DNA of 64,000 nt from Thunnus maccoyii (taxonomy: Eukaryota > Chordata > Actinopteri > Scombriformes > Scombridae): contig NC_056540.1 in assembly GCF_910596095.1 (NCBI RefSeq), forward strand, positions 11,773,001 to 11,837,000, given 5' to 3'. Each line of letters starts with the position of its first letter. Position 1 is the stretch's first letter. Of this stretch, positions 49,901 through 62,320 are shown piece by piece. The translations under genes were made by a program, and so were the position numbers. The notes beneath the pieces are model-generated. The model searched no databases, was not told the DNA's origin, and saw only the letters and a program-made list of their open reading frames with translations.

Positions 49901-52900
49901 TCAATGAATTTAACAGCCAAAATTTAAGTTAATTTGCTTTATCAGAATCATGTGGGTGTGATATGATAATCTTTGTTTTACGGCGGTATCTCCCTAGCAA
50001 CATAAGCAAACAACTCAACAACTGTCCTCTGATTCTGATTTTTATTATTGCTACAGTATGTACATGATATCACGTTTTTCCAACATAGCCTAACCCACTT
50101 AAGAAAACCATGGGAAGAGCCCAAACAAAACACAAATACAGAAATCGCTCAATAACGTCATAGTTTTCAGGTACAACCTCATCACTTACATTGTTTTTTT
50201 TGGAGTCTTTAAACAAAACTGAATACTGAGAAAATATCTTGTTGTGGACAGAGTGAATCACTACATCTGCAGGTTATAGTCATTGCACTGGGCCGCTTAC
50301 GAGGTTGGAGGATCTGATATCCTGAGAGTTAAAGATAATCCCTCCAGTATTAGCCTCCTGTCCCGGGGAGGGATGAATGCAGGGCTCACAGTTTACAACA
50401 TGAAAAAAGGAGAACTTTGGGTAACTGCTGAGACAGCCATAGTACTGGGCCACCATATGCAAAGATCCAAACTCAGACAAAAACAGCACTAAGCCTTCAG
50501 GATTATAGCAGTCAGACTACATGCCAGTGAAAATCATCCATTTCTGGGCGTGTGGTTTTACTCATGTAATGTTATCAACTGCTTAGCTGCCACAAAATGT
50601 CATTCATGATGGACAAAACTCAAGCACAATCTAATGGCAGGGGCTGAAATATAATAGTTCCATTGAAACCAGGTTAAATCATACTGTTGGGAAGCTGATT
50701 AAATCGGGGAAAGCGGGTAAACTGATAGCAACCAACACACACATAACAAGACCAACAATGTTGGCAGTATGCTGAAACAACACCAGCAGCAAAGTGGAGG
50801 GGGGTGCTGCTGGGTTGGCCTGGTGGTTACATAAGCAGTTGTAGTGAAGGGTTTGGTGGCTTTTGCTGCAAAGTGACATGCAGAAGAGTGAAGGTAAGAA
50901 GGCAGAGATCAGGTAGAAGAGATTAGACTGACGGAGAGGGAGTATTAAAGCATTTAGCCTTTGACTCTAAATAATTTGCATAGATTAAAAGAGAAATGAT
51001 GGAGAAAACAACTCATTTTACAGCATGAAAACCACATTTACACGACTCCTTCTAGGGTATAATCTTACAGAACAGGTCTTTGGACATCATTGATAATTAC
51101 CAACTGTAATTAGTTATTATTCTTAATTAATTACACATTTTTGGGAGATTAAATAATGCAAGAGTTTGTGAACAGCTCTAACAAGATTATCTTCAGATAG
51201 ACGCAGTGTTATTGTGGGAATTTGAGTACATTCAGGACAACAGTTAATTCATTTACCATTGTATCAAACTGTAAATAAAAACATCTACTTAATGAGCAAT
51301 GACAGAGGACTCAGCTGACAGTGTTGTATTATGGCTCTCTGGATAAGCCAACATTAAGAATATAAAAAAAAATCTTAAAAAGGTTAAAAATAAATTTTTG
51401 TATGTTCATCTGTGAGATACTGTGTTGTTGATGTTTTTGCCACAGCTCAGTAAAACTAAGTTCAGTCAATCAAGATGAGACATTTTACCCATCTATTCTT
51501 GCAAAAAATGTCACTACACAAATTTCCATGATGATAATCTGCGAATTAACTAATATGACAGTTCAATCTGGTCTACTGCCATATAAATCTCAGTCTCAGA
51601 TAAAGTTGTCTTTCAGTTGGCTGTGTCATAAGCAGCGAGCACAGCAGTCAAACTTTATTTTCAAAAGAAAAATGAATCTTTTCTTGCATCAGGCGCTGTC
51701 AATCCTTGTGGGACAAAACAACACCTGTACGTGTTTTAGAACAGGGTGCAACTTCTTGGCTGCAGTTTGTGACTCTCACTGCTTTCCAATTCAGAGCGTG
51801 GATCTTTCAGAGAACGCAGCCTGTGAATGAGTGTCCTTGAGAAAACCTGAAGGCTAAACTGCACCTGCGCCTTCTTTGCAAATTAGCTTCATGGAGACCA
51901 ATAATAATGGTAGAGTCAGGTGGTCCCACGAATTTATTCAGTCACTGGGATGTTACCCACAATTGGCCAATAATGTTTTTGTTTTTTTTAATCACTCAAG
52001 GCCAAAAAAATCATTCAACATGATGTCAGGAAATGCAGAACTATTACCATTCCCAACATCAGACATTAAGCGCTAAAATGAGAGGAATCTGCTGCCTCTG
52101 TCTGTGAGGATTTGATGGCCAATCTGTAGCAGTCCCACTAAGGACATTAAACTCACATTTCTTACTGCAGCCTGCCCAGGGGGACAAAACTTGTGTTTTA
52201 CATTGTTTTATATTTTCTGAAGCTGTTAAAGAACTTTTTCTTGTGAATGCCTGCACACAAACACTTGGTTGGTGGTTTCCTGTCTAACTACCATTGCTCA
52301 GTCCTGAACAGGAAATTAACTACTTGATGAAACCTTGGTGGATTATAATAGACACACATGAAAGCTTGTATTATCTTTCAGTTTCGTGCAGATTACACTG
52401 ATACAGTGAATTATAGCTTCACCAATTTAATCAAAAATGGTCATAATTAGCCAAAGATGATCAAGGAGAGATTAATTTTGGATCTGAACAGAAACATTAC
52501 CTGAATCTATTGCTGCCTTCAAATGCTTTAAGAAGTATCCACATATTGTGACTTGGATTTTTTATTTTACCAGAGAAATGCAACATTTAGGGGAGAGAGA
52601 GCACAGAAGTCATACAAACATGACATGACTGATATGTGTCATATGTCATGCAGTATTTTATGTAAATTATAGCTGCTGCCTCTGGCTGATTGCTCAAGAC
52701 GCCCTGGTGTTTCAGTATGGACTTGAGACACATCCCCCTCTCCTCCCATCTATCCTGTTTTTCTCTACTGTGAACTTATCCAATAAAGCTTCCTCACTCT
52801 GGTTCTGCAGTATGAAGTAGTTCTAAAATAAAACATCAGGCAGCTACCAGAAGAGTACTTCTGTTATATGGCCAATTTTGTTATTATTTCCGGTCAAAAG

Positions 52901-55900
52901 TACTTCAATGCACATCAAGTTGTATTTCCCCCCTGCCATAGCTCGAGGCAACCTTGGAGGCAGCATTAAGTGAGACAGCTATGGAGAGATCCGTGCTTGG
53001 TAGCCTGTCATTTGGGCTTACTATTTCTGGATCTGGTTCTCAGTCAGTGATTATCCCATCCACTTTGATTTAGAAAATAAAAATTAATGCTTAAAGCAGT
53101 AGCTCAACCCCATTTTTAGAAAGGACAGCTGCTGATCAAAATTGTTTAACCAAAATTGAAACGTCTGACATCCAAGTTCAGCTGAATTTCAAACTGGGTA
53201 ACTGTCAATATTTCCTCTCTTTTTGATCAAACTGTTGAAGAGACTTGTCCAAACATTACCTCACCGTATCACTGAGTTGTATTATAAAGCGTCTCTTTCT
53301 GTACAAGCCTATCATTCTTCTTCACGTGTAAGCCTAGAAGCATATTCCGATAACCCACAGTATTTGTTTTTACTCTGCGCTTTTTGAAGCCCTATCAGAA
53401 AACCAAACTTCCCTCGCGGGACAATAAGGTCTCGATTGAAGTGAATTTGACTGAATGAGTACATTCAAACTGAACTGGACCTGCCTTTGTACAGTAGTCA
53501 CACTATTTCCTTTTTATCTAACTTTTCCCACAGTGTAATGTTGACAGCCAGAGTCAAACGCAGGTCGGTCGGTGGCAGTGAAACATACAACCTGTGCTAA
53601 ACTCTGTCGATCCCGCCCTTTACTGAATAGTAGTAGATGAGCAACAATGTGAAAATGTGACATTAGATGCTAATCTGACATGAAATCCACATTCATCTCC
53701 TTATATCTCTGAACAATTGAGCAATAAAATCAAGAAAAGCACAGTGTTGTGTCGTTGTTTGTTCTCGCTTAGTTTACATTTCATTGCTTCTGTTTGAGGA
53801 TAAGATGTTTTAAAGGCCAATCTAAATTTCAACTGCTCTAGTAAGTAATTTATCTCCCTTCCTTCTGTTTAATTTTTTTCTTATGTATCCTAATATCTAA
53901 TCCCTGTGCTTTCATCACTGTGATTCTATGTGTTATCGCTGGGCAAATAAAGTCTGGAACTCAATGTCCTTGTATCCGCCTCTTTATTCAAATCAGGCTG
54001 TTCAGGTTATTTTTCAGTCAAGTGCTGCTGTGAGAAGTGTGAGTCCCGATGTGAGGGCTTCCTCCCCATGTGGAGGTAGAGATTATCAACACTTAGGAAG
54101 ATGCCTCCCTAAGCCAGCTGATCCCATTAACCTCAACTAACTAGCAGACAAACCAAACTCCACGCTTTCTGGACACACACACACACGAATGCACAGGGTA
54201 TAGACTTAGTTAAGTGTGACTGCCCTTTTGCTGACTTCCAAATACTGCATTTCTAATGCGGCCTGCTGCGTGAACGGAGTCATTCTTGATGATATGATGT
54301 GAACAGCACTGCCAACAGGGCGAACAAAATGTGACTTCACAGAATGTTTTTTGCATTGGCACTCCTCCGCACTTGACATTGCAATACCAACGTATCGATT
54401 TGGCTGATTAATTATTACAGTAACTACAACAAGAGTTTGAATTGCAGTTAAGGGTCAAAACATATCCGAGTGGAATAGACTACACAGTCGAGTCCTGGGT
54501 TATAATCGAGAGAAGTTAAGGTCCTGTTCAGAGCTATTATCTTGTATCTAGATATAACCAGATATTGTGTGCAAACAGCCTCCGAACTGAGATAGACTGC
54601 AGTCAACACAGAGTATCAGAACAGAAATCAGAACAAATAAAAAAAAGAGAAATCCTCCTGTGAGTGGACTTTGCTTCCCTGTTCACATTTGATTTTATCT
54701 GTGGGCAATGGCAAACACAACAAAACATAAAAGCATACACATTTGCCCTAGAAAATAGCAAACAGCCAGTATTTTGTCTTGGATATCGAATGTGTTCAGA
54801 ATGTTTATCATGTCAAACATACAGAAAAAAGTTGACTAGGTAGTGCTCCTTTGCAATTAGACACACATTTGCAATGATTAATCAACAGAAAATTAATCGC
54901 CAACAATTTTGATAATCAATTAACCGTTCAAGTAATTTATTCTGCAAAAATGCAGAACATTTGCAGGTTCCAGCTACTAAAACTAGCTACCAAAGGATTT
55001 GCTGTTTTTCTGTTTCATATCATTGTTAACAGGAATATCTTTGGGTTTTGGACTTCTAGTCAGAAGAAGCATTTGAGGACATGAGCTTAGGCTCTGGAAA
55101 ATTACGATTTTTTTACTATTTTCTGACAGTTTATTGACTAAAGGATTGATCAAAAAGATAATCGTCAGGTTAATCGACAGTAAAAGTAGTTGATAGATGC
55201 AGCACTAGTCAAGAATTCATACATAGTATCTAAATGAGACCTCACATAGCTGCATTCACACATCTGTCCACCTGTGATGGGATCACCCAACGTGCCTTTT
55301 AGTGCCAAATGTGAGCAGCCAGCTACAGAGCTGTAGCTGGCTAATAACACACAGCCTGCCTCCAACCAACTAAGCAACTTGGTTACAGCTTAACAAGCTC
55401 TTAATTACAGCATGCAGAGCTTCCAAACATTTCAGCAGCTCAGGCAGAAAATGTGATTAATTAAGTGGATGTGAGGAATGTGTCTATTCTAAGGACGAGA
55501 GAAGGTGTGTTGTTCTTGGGTGAGAATGCCTGGCTGTCAACAGCAAGCTTGGGCGCTGGAGGAATTCACACAGAGAAGAAGGTTTTATTGCTCTATTTTG
55601 TTCACAATATTTAGGGTCTTACAAGCATTCTGTCTCAATTTGGGCAGCATTTTCAAGCCTGACAAGATCACTACAGGAGAGACAAATGGGTTGATTTGTT
55701 GAGAATAAACCCCATCTCTCTCTATTTCGGCAATGCGCTGGCTTGTCTGTCAAATCCAGTTTCGCAGCGCACAGACAAGAGGAGAACATCTTCTAGTGAT
55801 TATTAACGGAAACAGCCAGCGAGCTGGAACTTGTTTCACACAGTTTCAGAGGGAGCTCAGACACAGGACTGTGTTAGCTTGGCCTGAGTGTCAAACCGTC

Positions 55901-57677
55901 TGAAAGAACACAATGTGAGTCAGACACAACACCGAAGCCCTATGACTCAATATTTCCTGGTTGATTGCTCAGTCAAATTGAATTACAGAGTATTTTTCAT
56001 TTGTGACCTGAACTGTAAAATGTATTTATTCTTATTTCTTTAGGAAACTCTGGCTTGTGGCATGTTTGGAAGTTCATATTACTGCCGTTTCACACACACA
56101 AAACAAAAACAGAACACCACCACAGAGGTATGGTGTAATGTAATACTCCTACATTTTGAAGGGGACTGTTGAGGAATGAGGAGGTGGTGACGAAAGGATG
56201 AGGAATAAGAAGAGAGCCCGTTGCATGTGGATCCCATGTGCCTGATGAGTCCAACAGAACAAGCACACTGTATGAGGGGAGAAAACACAGAATCACACCC
56301 GGCGCCCCCACCCAGTCTTTGTTCCCACCGTCGCCCTTTGTGCGTTTGTGGGTGTGTTAGCGAGAGAAACAATGCTGTCCCGCAGAGCCCGAGCACTATA
56401 GTGGTGGAGGGAGTGAAAAGGGTGCTTGAAAAAAGGAGGGCTGGGTGGTATTCAGGACCGTGTGGCCTTTTCCTCCCAACAGTGTGTGGGAAGACCCTCT
56501 GGGGCACACAGACACGCCATTCCTTCAGTCACTCACAGACATTATACTACACCAGCCGGTCAGAGGCAATGCAGACGGGTGAGGAGGGAGGGGTGACGGA
56601 GACTGAACAGAGGAACTTTTCAGACTGAGGAGGGATAAAGATGGAGGGGAGGAGGCATTGTAAAGGAGATGTGGGCTCACTTGCCACTGGCCTAACAATA
56701 CAGATGAAACTCATGCCATTTCTCAACCTCAAACACAATGGTGCCAATGCTTACTGCCAGGTCAAGGCCCGGAGAGAAACTAACACCAGACCCGCTTTTG
56801 TCTGTGGTTGCTTAGTTTGCCTCCTCCATCAGATACTCTATCCGATATTCAAATCATCATCACAAACTCTTTTACACTTGAAGAAATGTTAGACAAAAAA
56901 GTATCAAAGTAGCTGGTAATATTCGTGGTTTAACTTATCCACCACCATTCAGAAAATGGAAAGTTTCAGCTGCTCATAGGTCAATACAGAAACAGACTTA
57001 AAAACAAGGTGCAAAATCCACTTTTTTTGTCCACCAGCCAAATTACTAGTGAATGTTCAGATTTCACTAGCCACTCACTAGATTACCATTGGGGTTTTTT
57101 TTAGCTGGTGAGTGAAGCAAATCTACCAGCCACTTGCTAATTTTACCAGCATTTGGCTGGTAGCTGGTGCTAATTTTGTGTCCTGCTTAAAAATAAGTAG
57201 GTTTGCTAAATGTGAAAGTGAAATTTTATATTTCTGAGTCACGGCAAGAACTTTTCTGCTAATCCTTAAGACTTTACTACTGTCCTACATGGAAAAAATT
57301 AAACTTCCTCTAGGTCAATCAAGTTAACAAGCTAATCTGTGATGCAACTTTACACACATAAAGAACAATCAAACCAAAATTTAAAAAAGCATATTTAATA
57401 GTTTTCTAATTAAGTCAACTAACTTACACAATCATTTCACTTCATAACTCACTAACACCAACGGTACTAACCTTAAGCTAACTTTACCTGATTATTTGAG
57501 CTAACTTAATGTTACTTTAAGTTAGCAACATAAGCGCTGTTTTCATTATGATATCGTGAGGCAAACAGGTCACAGAGTGTGTTTACTTACCCAGAATATA
57601 ATGTTGAATCCAAATAAGAAGTATTTCACGCAGCAGCTGACTTCGGCTCCTTTAAAATGATGATGTTTTCTACTCAT
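43839..57677 (-). CDS. tspan17: Tetraspanin-17-like, TspanC8 group (whole gene, eight coding exons)
   Basis: Four-pass membrane protein of 270 aa, the usual TSPAN17 length. Join on the minus strand: 57677-57591, 49705-49655, 47982-47836, 47114-46944, 46408-46283, 46003-45956, 44276-44160, 43904-43839. All introns are phase 0 with GT/AG ends. TM1 spans exons 1-2, TM2 and TM3 lie in exons 3-4, and TM4 in exons 7-8. The large loop carries CCG (155-157) and eight cysteines (155, 156, 172, 182, 188, 189, 202, 223), which defines TspanC8 proteins; these bind ADAM10 and control its exit from the ER and its substrate choice. N171 is a glycosylation sequon in the large loop and N51 one in the small loop. 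Segments such as NNNVKAYRDDIDLQNLIDFA and TKGCVGQFEKWLQDNL favour TSPAN17 over TSPAN5 and TSPAN14. Confidence 0.93.
44160..44276 (-). CDS. tspan17: tspan17 coding exon 7
   Basis: Residues 211-249: the end of the large loop with C223 in TKGC and most of TM4. Acceptor TTTAAAG, donor CAG|GTAAGG. Confidence 0.93.
45956..46003 (-). CDS. tspan17: tspan17 coding exon 6
   Basis: Residues 195-210, EDVINTQCGYDVRLQG, with C202. The acceptor TTTTTACAG is good. The donor GGG|GTTGGT is far from consensus but is the only GT that keeps frame and family length with exon 7. It is too short for most ORF searches. Confidence 0.85.
46283..46408 (-). CDS. tspan17: tspan17 coding exon 5
   Basis: Residues 153-194 hold the core of the large extracellular loop: WSCCG, DDWNLNIYFNCT, the RERCGVPFSCC block and six of the eight TspanC8 cysteines. 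Acceptor TGTCTCAG, donor GCG|GTGAGT. Confidence 0.93.
46944..47114 (-). CDS. tspan17: tspan17 coding exon 4
   Basis: Residues 96-152: TM3 (VFLGLIFFLELTAGILAFVF) and the first helix of the large loop to FAQEY. Acceptor TTTTCAG, donor TAT|GTGAGT. Confidence 0.95.
47836..47982 (-). CDS. tspan17: tspan17 coding exon 3
   Basis: Residues 47-95: the small loop (GVLSNLSSITDLGGFDP), TM2 with the GCIGALREN signature that follows it, and the start of TM3. Acceptor CCCTCAG, donor TTC|GTAAGC. Confidence 0.95.
49655..49705 (-). CDS. tspan17: tspan17 coding exon 2
   Basis: Residues 30-46, LLGAAFLGIGLWAWAEK, the second half of TM1. Acceptor TTTTACAG, donor AAG|GTAAGT. At 51 bases it is easily missed. Confidence 0.92.
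49706..57590 (-). other. tspan17 intron 1 (7885 bases)
   Basis: This intron makes up more than half of the gene. It contains a dispersed repeat (54858-55208), a GCTGGT-rich segment near 57030-57185 and a GC-richer stretch near 56080-56600 with open frames on both strands that resemble no family. No alternative exon could be supported. Confidence 0.8.
54858..55208. repeat. Dispersed fish repeat (ATTAATCGNCAAC family)
   Basis: The left part reads AATTAATCGCCAACAATTTT, then GATAATCAATTAACCG. The right part reads AATCGTCAGGTTAATCGACA and closes with GATGCAGCACT. The two sides are loosely inverted. From memory this is a very common percomorph element whose ends read as a GCAGC/GCTGC inverted repeat. 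There are no coding frames. Confidence 0.6.
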
Positions 57678-57935
57678 TCTTCCAAGGATAGTGGCTAACT
57701 GGCAAGCTAAGTTAACTACTACGGTTGGTACTTGAAAAGCTTTGCCAAAGCTGCACTTCTTGAACTACTGAAGCTAATGTTAGCTGGCTCCATTAGCTAA
57801 ACAACGCCGAGTTCACTCCCCGGACAAGTAAAACAAACATTATAAGTCTTTTCCTCGCTTTAACCATTAGCTTGCTAGGCCAGCTAGCTCGCAACTTCTA
57901 TGGTTAGCATTAGCAGCTAACAACAACAAATCCAG
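57470..57935. promoter_or_regulatory. GCTAA/TTAGC-rich start region of tspan17
   Basis: The region around exon 1 and upstream of it repeats GCTAA, TTAGC and GCTAGC many times (for example GGTTAGCATTAGCAGCTAAC near 57901-57920) and is locally CpG-containing. Such GCTAACGTTAGC-like clusters are frequent in teleost promoters. It is the likely promoter and 5' UTR, but the start site cannot be fixed. Confidence 0.4.
57591..57677 (-). CDS. tspan17: tspan17 coding exon 1
   Basis: Residues 1-29, MSRKHHHFKGAEVSCCVKYF then LFGFNIIFW: the cytoplasmic N-tail with the membrane-proximal CC pair typical of palmitoylated tetraspanins and the first half of TM1. The ATG has A at -3. The donor is TGG|GTAAGT. 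The match to the family's KH...F...EV.CC.KYF.FGFN pattern makes this exon certain although it is only 87 bases. Confidence 0.92.
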
Positions 57936-60900
57936 GGACACTTAAGGCACAGACATTCATCTGCAGTTCAGTCGATATCAACGTTGCTGGACGCTAAATT
58001 AGTTTGGACACACCGGGAGATCGAGATAAAGCTGATGGCCTTTCAGCTGAACGTCTCCTCGATTATCTCTGTAGCTGCTGCATCGTCGCTTGAAATCTTC
58101 ATCCTTGTTGTTTTGTGCTGTACAACAAGCCCCTGCTGTCAAACCAAGGAAACCACAGCGCTGGCTTTCTCCCCTTTTCACCTCAAGAGCGGCCTCTTGT
58201 GTCTCACTGCAGGGATTCACTTCACTTGTTCCACAGCAAAATAAGGAATGGCAAAATTATCCTTAATCCAAAATTGAGCACAGGGAGTGTAAGTGCAATA
58301 TTTCAGGTTTCTGTGCAGATATTGCACAGGTTTATCATTTCATTCATGCAAAACTGAGGGGAAAGGGATATAAAAGATAGTATTTTGATTACATGGTTCA
58401 CAGACCACATTGTTGTTAATCTCCCCACTCCAAGTGAGTTTTATCTAACAATGTCATATAGCCTATTGTTTATCTTATATTAATCTTACAAATAATATTA
58501 GAAAATAGTTGTGGAAGAGAACTGCTTAGCTTGTGAATACTGACTCCCTAAACCACAGTGTGCAGCTGCAGAATGTGTGTCACTTTATTTGCAGTTCTCT
58601 TGCAAGCCTTTCACATTTTGAGTTGTGATAAGATATGTGTGATATCTTACACATTGATATCATTTTTTCCCCTTCCCAACAAAACAGCTATACTAGAATC
58701 ACAAAGGTTGTAATCATGGGATGTAATACGTGAGCATCCGGGTTAATAGCAGTCTCTGCGCTGAAGATTACAGTAAGTATAATGGATATAGACACTAACA
58801 CAGGGAGACTACAGGCCTTTTTTATGGCTGACATTTTGACTAGTCATAGCAGGAAATGCAGAGGTGTAAGTAATAATAACCTTAACACTGGCATTTTGTG
58901 TCAGTGAGTAACTTTAACAAGGAGTACTAAAGTGAAATTTTATCTTTCATGTCTAGTGAAGTTGTTGCAAGGTTGTTGCGATTCATTTATTTTATGAATA
59001 TGATAACTCATTGAAAAAGAAACAGAGACCATGACAGAAAATATAAAATGTTTATTTTCACTACAGTATTTTGAGAAAGGGTTAAATACACAGAGTTAGT
59101 GCAAACATGAACCCACAAATGATGTTCAGTGTTGTTTTATTTGAACTTCTGTCTGAAGTCCTACAGATGGCAGTGTACGAACCTGTGATAAATGTGGCTC
59201 TGGTTTTCTTTTCACCCCGAGGTGTTGCTGTTCGGGACATTTCACCCCCATTAACCACCACCGCAAATATGTGTATGTTGCACTGGCAGTAAAGCTCAGC
59301 ACATGTACATGGGCCATCGCCAATAAAAAAAAAACTTGTGAGCATATTTAAATGGTAAGCAGTATAAAAGCTAGGGGTAGAGATACATTCGTAGGGGGAT
59401 ACATGTAAATTATATATCAATGCTAATTATTTTAGTTCTCTAGTTATTATTTTGCTATTACAGAGATTTAAAATAGTTGTATTAGATTATCAGATTATGA
59501 ATTTGCTTTAAAATTGCATTAAAATATACCAGCTAGATGATCATATAATTCTTATGGAGGATCTGTTTAAGGGCCTAAAGGGGTTATGTAAGGACTAGAT
59601 GAAATATGAATCCTTGTTTAAGTAGTACAAACAACATTCCTTTTGTCTTATATTTGTCGTATGGTAATACTCCAAGTCTGCAATAAGAATAAATCAATAA
59701 AATAATAAAAGACTAATTTAACAAACACTATATAAATGGGTGTGCTATGTGAATATTTGTGGATGCCATGACTTACCCACTGGAGATTTAATTAGGTTTA
59801 TTTACAAAAGGGGAATATACAACTAAAGATGTGATTATTTTCAGTTATACCACTATTTTCAGAAAAAAAAGTTTTATGGAGGAAAATAATGAAATAATTC
59901 ACAAATTATAACTCATTTAAATTGGTGTGTCATCACTTTTTATTTTGCATTCGTTTTCAAATGTCATGCAGTTATGAAATTGTATTAAAAATAGCCACAG
60001 ACCCAAAAACAAAACTGCTTGCAAAAATTAAAAAATGAAATGATTCTTCTCTGTGTTTGAGGGTGTCAGCAATGTTTGACCTGCCTGGAGGTGAACCAGG
60101 TTGAAACCAATCCATGACAGTGATAGTCTTAATCCTGCTTAAGGAGCCAGGTCACCGTGTAGCAGGTGTCCCTGTCACTCATAACACACACAGAAGTAAA
60201 TATTTAGAAATGTGCTGATGCTGGCCTGCATGTCAGGGAACGAAGGGATGATCTGTTGTGTGTACTGCACAGGACTAGGCAAGATGAGAATGGTGTAAAA
60301 ATGGCTTTGAAACAGAAAACCAGTTGTGGTTCTAAGGCAGCTATCAGATATACAGCCAATGTGGGTCCATCTTGTCAACATGTTGCGTTGTGCAGGAATG
60401 GTCTGATTTTTATGGTATGGATGTTTATTTGCTGGTTGTATTGTGAATGACACTTGAGAAAATCAAGTTTTAAAGAACGCCAACTTAGCCATTGAAATGG
60501 AATGAACAGAAGTGCAAATCAAGTATAAAATGAAACTTCAGAAGTTTAAGAGAATGTACATTAGAGTTATGCACGTATTTTAAATACAATCCATTCCTCT
60601 GATCCTTTTTCACAAACACTTACTAGAATATTTCAAATCGCTCCACATTCTTCTAACCTTTTTTCCACGAAAGTTTAACAACAATGTCTTGTTTTACCTT
60701 CTCTACTTGTGTGACATACAAACTTGCTTCTAAACCACATCCAAACAGGCACTTATATGCAATTCTGTTTCTTATAAAGACATTACTGATATAAAAAAGA
60801 ATGACAGTTTGTGATCAGCAAAACAAATGTAGGCATACATCAATGTCCAATATGAATATTACAATCACATGTTAACAGCTGACATTTGTTCATTAAATTA

Positions 60901-62240
60901 TTGTTTGTTCATTAACCTTACATTCATTAAATTGTTCACCAACATCCATCCATCCATTTTCTTTACCGCTTATTCTCCAGAGGGTCGCTGGGAGCTGGAG
61001 CAAATCTCAGCAATATTGGGCGAGAGGCGGGGTACACCCTGGACAGTCAATCACAGGGCTAACATATAGTATAGAGACAGACAACCGTTCACACTCACAT
61101 TCACACCTACGGGCAATTTAGAGTCTCCAATTAACCTAACCTGCATGTCTGTGGGAGGAAGCTGGGGTACCCAGAGAGAACCCACACAGGCACAGGGAGA
61201 AGATGCAAAACTTCATACAGAAAGGCCCCAGCCGGCTGGTGGGTTCAAATCCAGAACCCTCTGGCTGTGAGGTGACATGATAACCACTGCACCAACATCT
61301 CACCCTCCAGCAATGTTTTAAAAATGAGCAAAAACTATCAAATCTTTTTTTTATTCTTAAACATGGAAACAGTGTTTGGTTAAATAGGTGTGCCAATGCC
61401 CCATCAAGCCCCTACATAACTCTTCATACTCAACACTCCCTTTTTTCTGTCATTCTCTGTCAATCTGTCTGTAAACCTTACATTCATTTTAGCAAATGTG
61501 GTACATAAAGCAGCATATATACACTATGTTAAATTGATTATTGCACTGCGATAATTCTGCATATGATTTATTTTCCATTGAATAAAATGGGTAATAAACT
61601 GTGGTGAATACTTTGACCATGTGTGATAATGTGAATAACATGTGCCTCACCTACCACTGTGTTGCAAAAATTTAACGGAAAAATGATTTTCCCCAGTATG
61701 TTCTAAATCTATATTCACTATGAATCTATTGTATAGTTTAATTTGATCCTTTACTAATACAGCACAGTGAGAATGCCTTAATCAAAGTACTGAACATTCC
61801 AATGAACTATATATTTACACATTTCTCATTTCATGGGTCCCTCCTAAGCCTTAAAATTTAAAAGTCTCTTCCCATTTTGACTCATGTAAGACCAGCAAAC
61901 ACAGTGATATATCATGAATAACATTTTAAAAAACACTATTGAACAGGAATAGTGAAAGTATGTTTGTTGTGAAGGTGTAAAGAGTATAACATTCATCTTA
62001 AATGATTTCAAATATCTTTGGTTATTTTGAGACTTTGCATTTTTGGTATGCAAGAAGCGTACAAGCCACAGCAACTGTGTTATGCAAAAAGCTTGTTCTT
62101 GTCAGTCCATAAATGAATGTGAGTCCTATAAACTACTAATACTACTTGATACAACATTTACCATTGTCCAGGATTTGTATTCAAAGTGACAGAAAGGTAA
62201 ATTATCTCATATAAGTCTGATTAATTCCATCAGGATGTTG
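57936..62240. other. Intergenic between the Ser/Pro-rich gene and tspan17
   Basis: AT-rich sequence with one SINE (60943-61300) and no supportable exon. Short frames near 57984-58244 and 59082-59420 show no family resemblance. Confidence 0.5.
60943..61300 (-). mobile_element. tRNA-derived SINE-like element with (GGAT)n tail
   Basis: On the minus strand the head has an A box TGGTGCAGTGG (plus 61284-61294) and a B box-like GGATTTGAACCC (plus 61241-61252). The body contains the very common fish blocks GGGTGTACCCCGCCTC and AAGCGGTAAAGAAAATGG, and the tail is (GGAT)n at plus 60943-60957. Order and polarity fit a tRNA-derived retroposon. The short open frame crossing it on the minus strand is repeat-derived. 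Confidence 0.65.
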
Positions 62241-62246
62241 TTTATT
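62241..62246 (-). terminator. Probable polyadenylation signal of the Ser/Pro-rich gene
   Basis: AATAAA on the minus strand, about 75 bases after the TGA at 62321. If used it gives a very short 3' UTR and supports this frame being a terminal exon. Confidence 0.4.
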
Positions 62247-62320
62247 GGTTGATCAAATGCCACAGGGGAGTAAGTCTATGAAAACCATAATCATGCGCGT
62301 ATTGCCATTGAGTAGCACCC

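Noticed and set aside
56079..56628. Overlapping 142- and 135-codon frames on opposite strands in tspan17 intron 1
   Set aside because: Both strands are open because the stretch is GC-rich and stop-poor. Neither shows a domain, a plausible splice pattern or family resemblance.
57984..58244. 86-codon plus-strand frame upstream of tspan17
   Set aside because: It lies in the probable promoter region, has no family resemblance and is matched by an equally open frame on the other strand.
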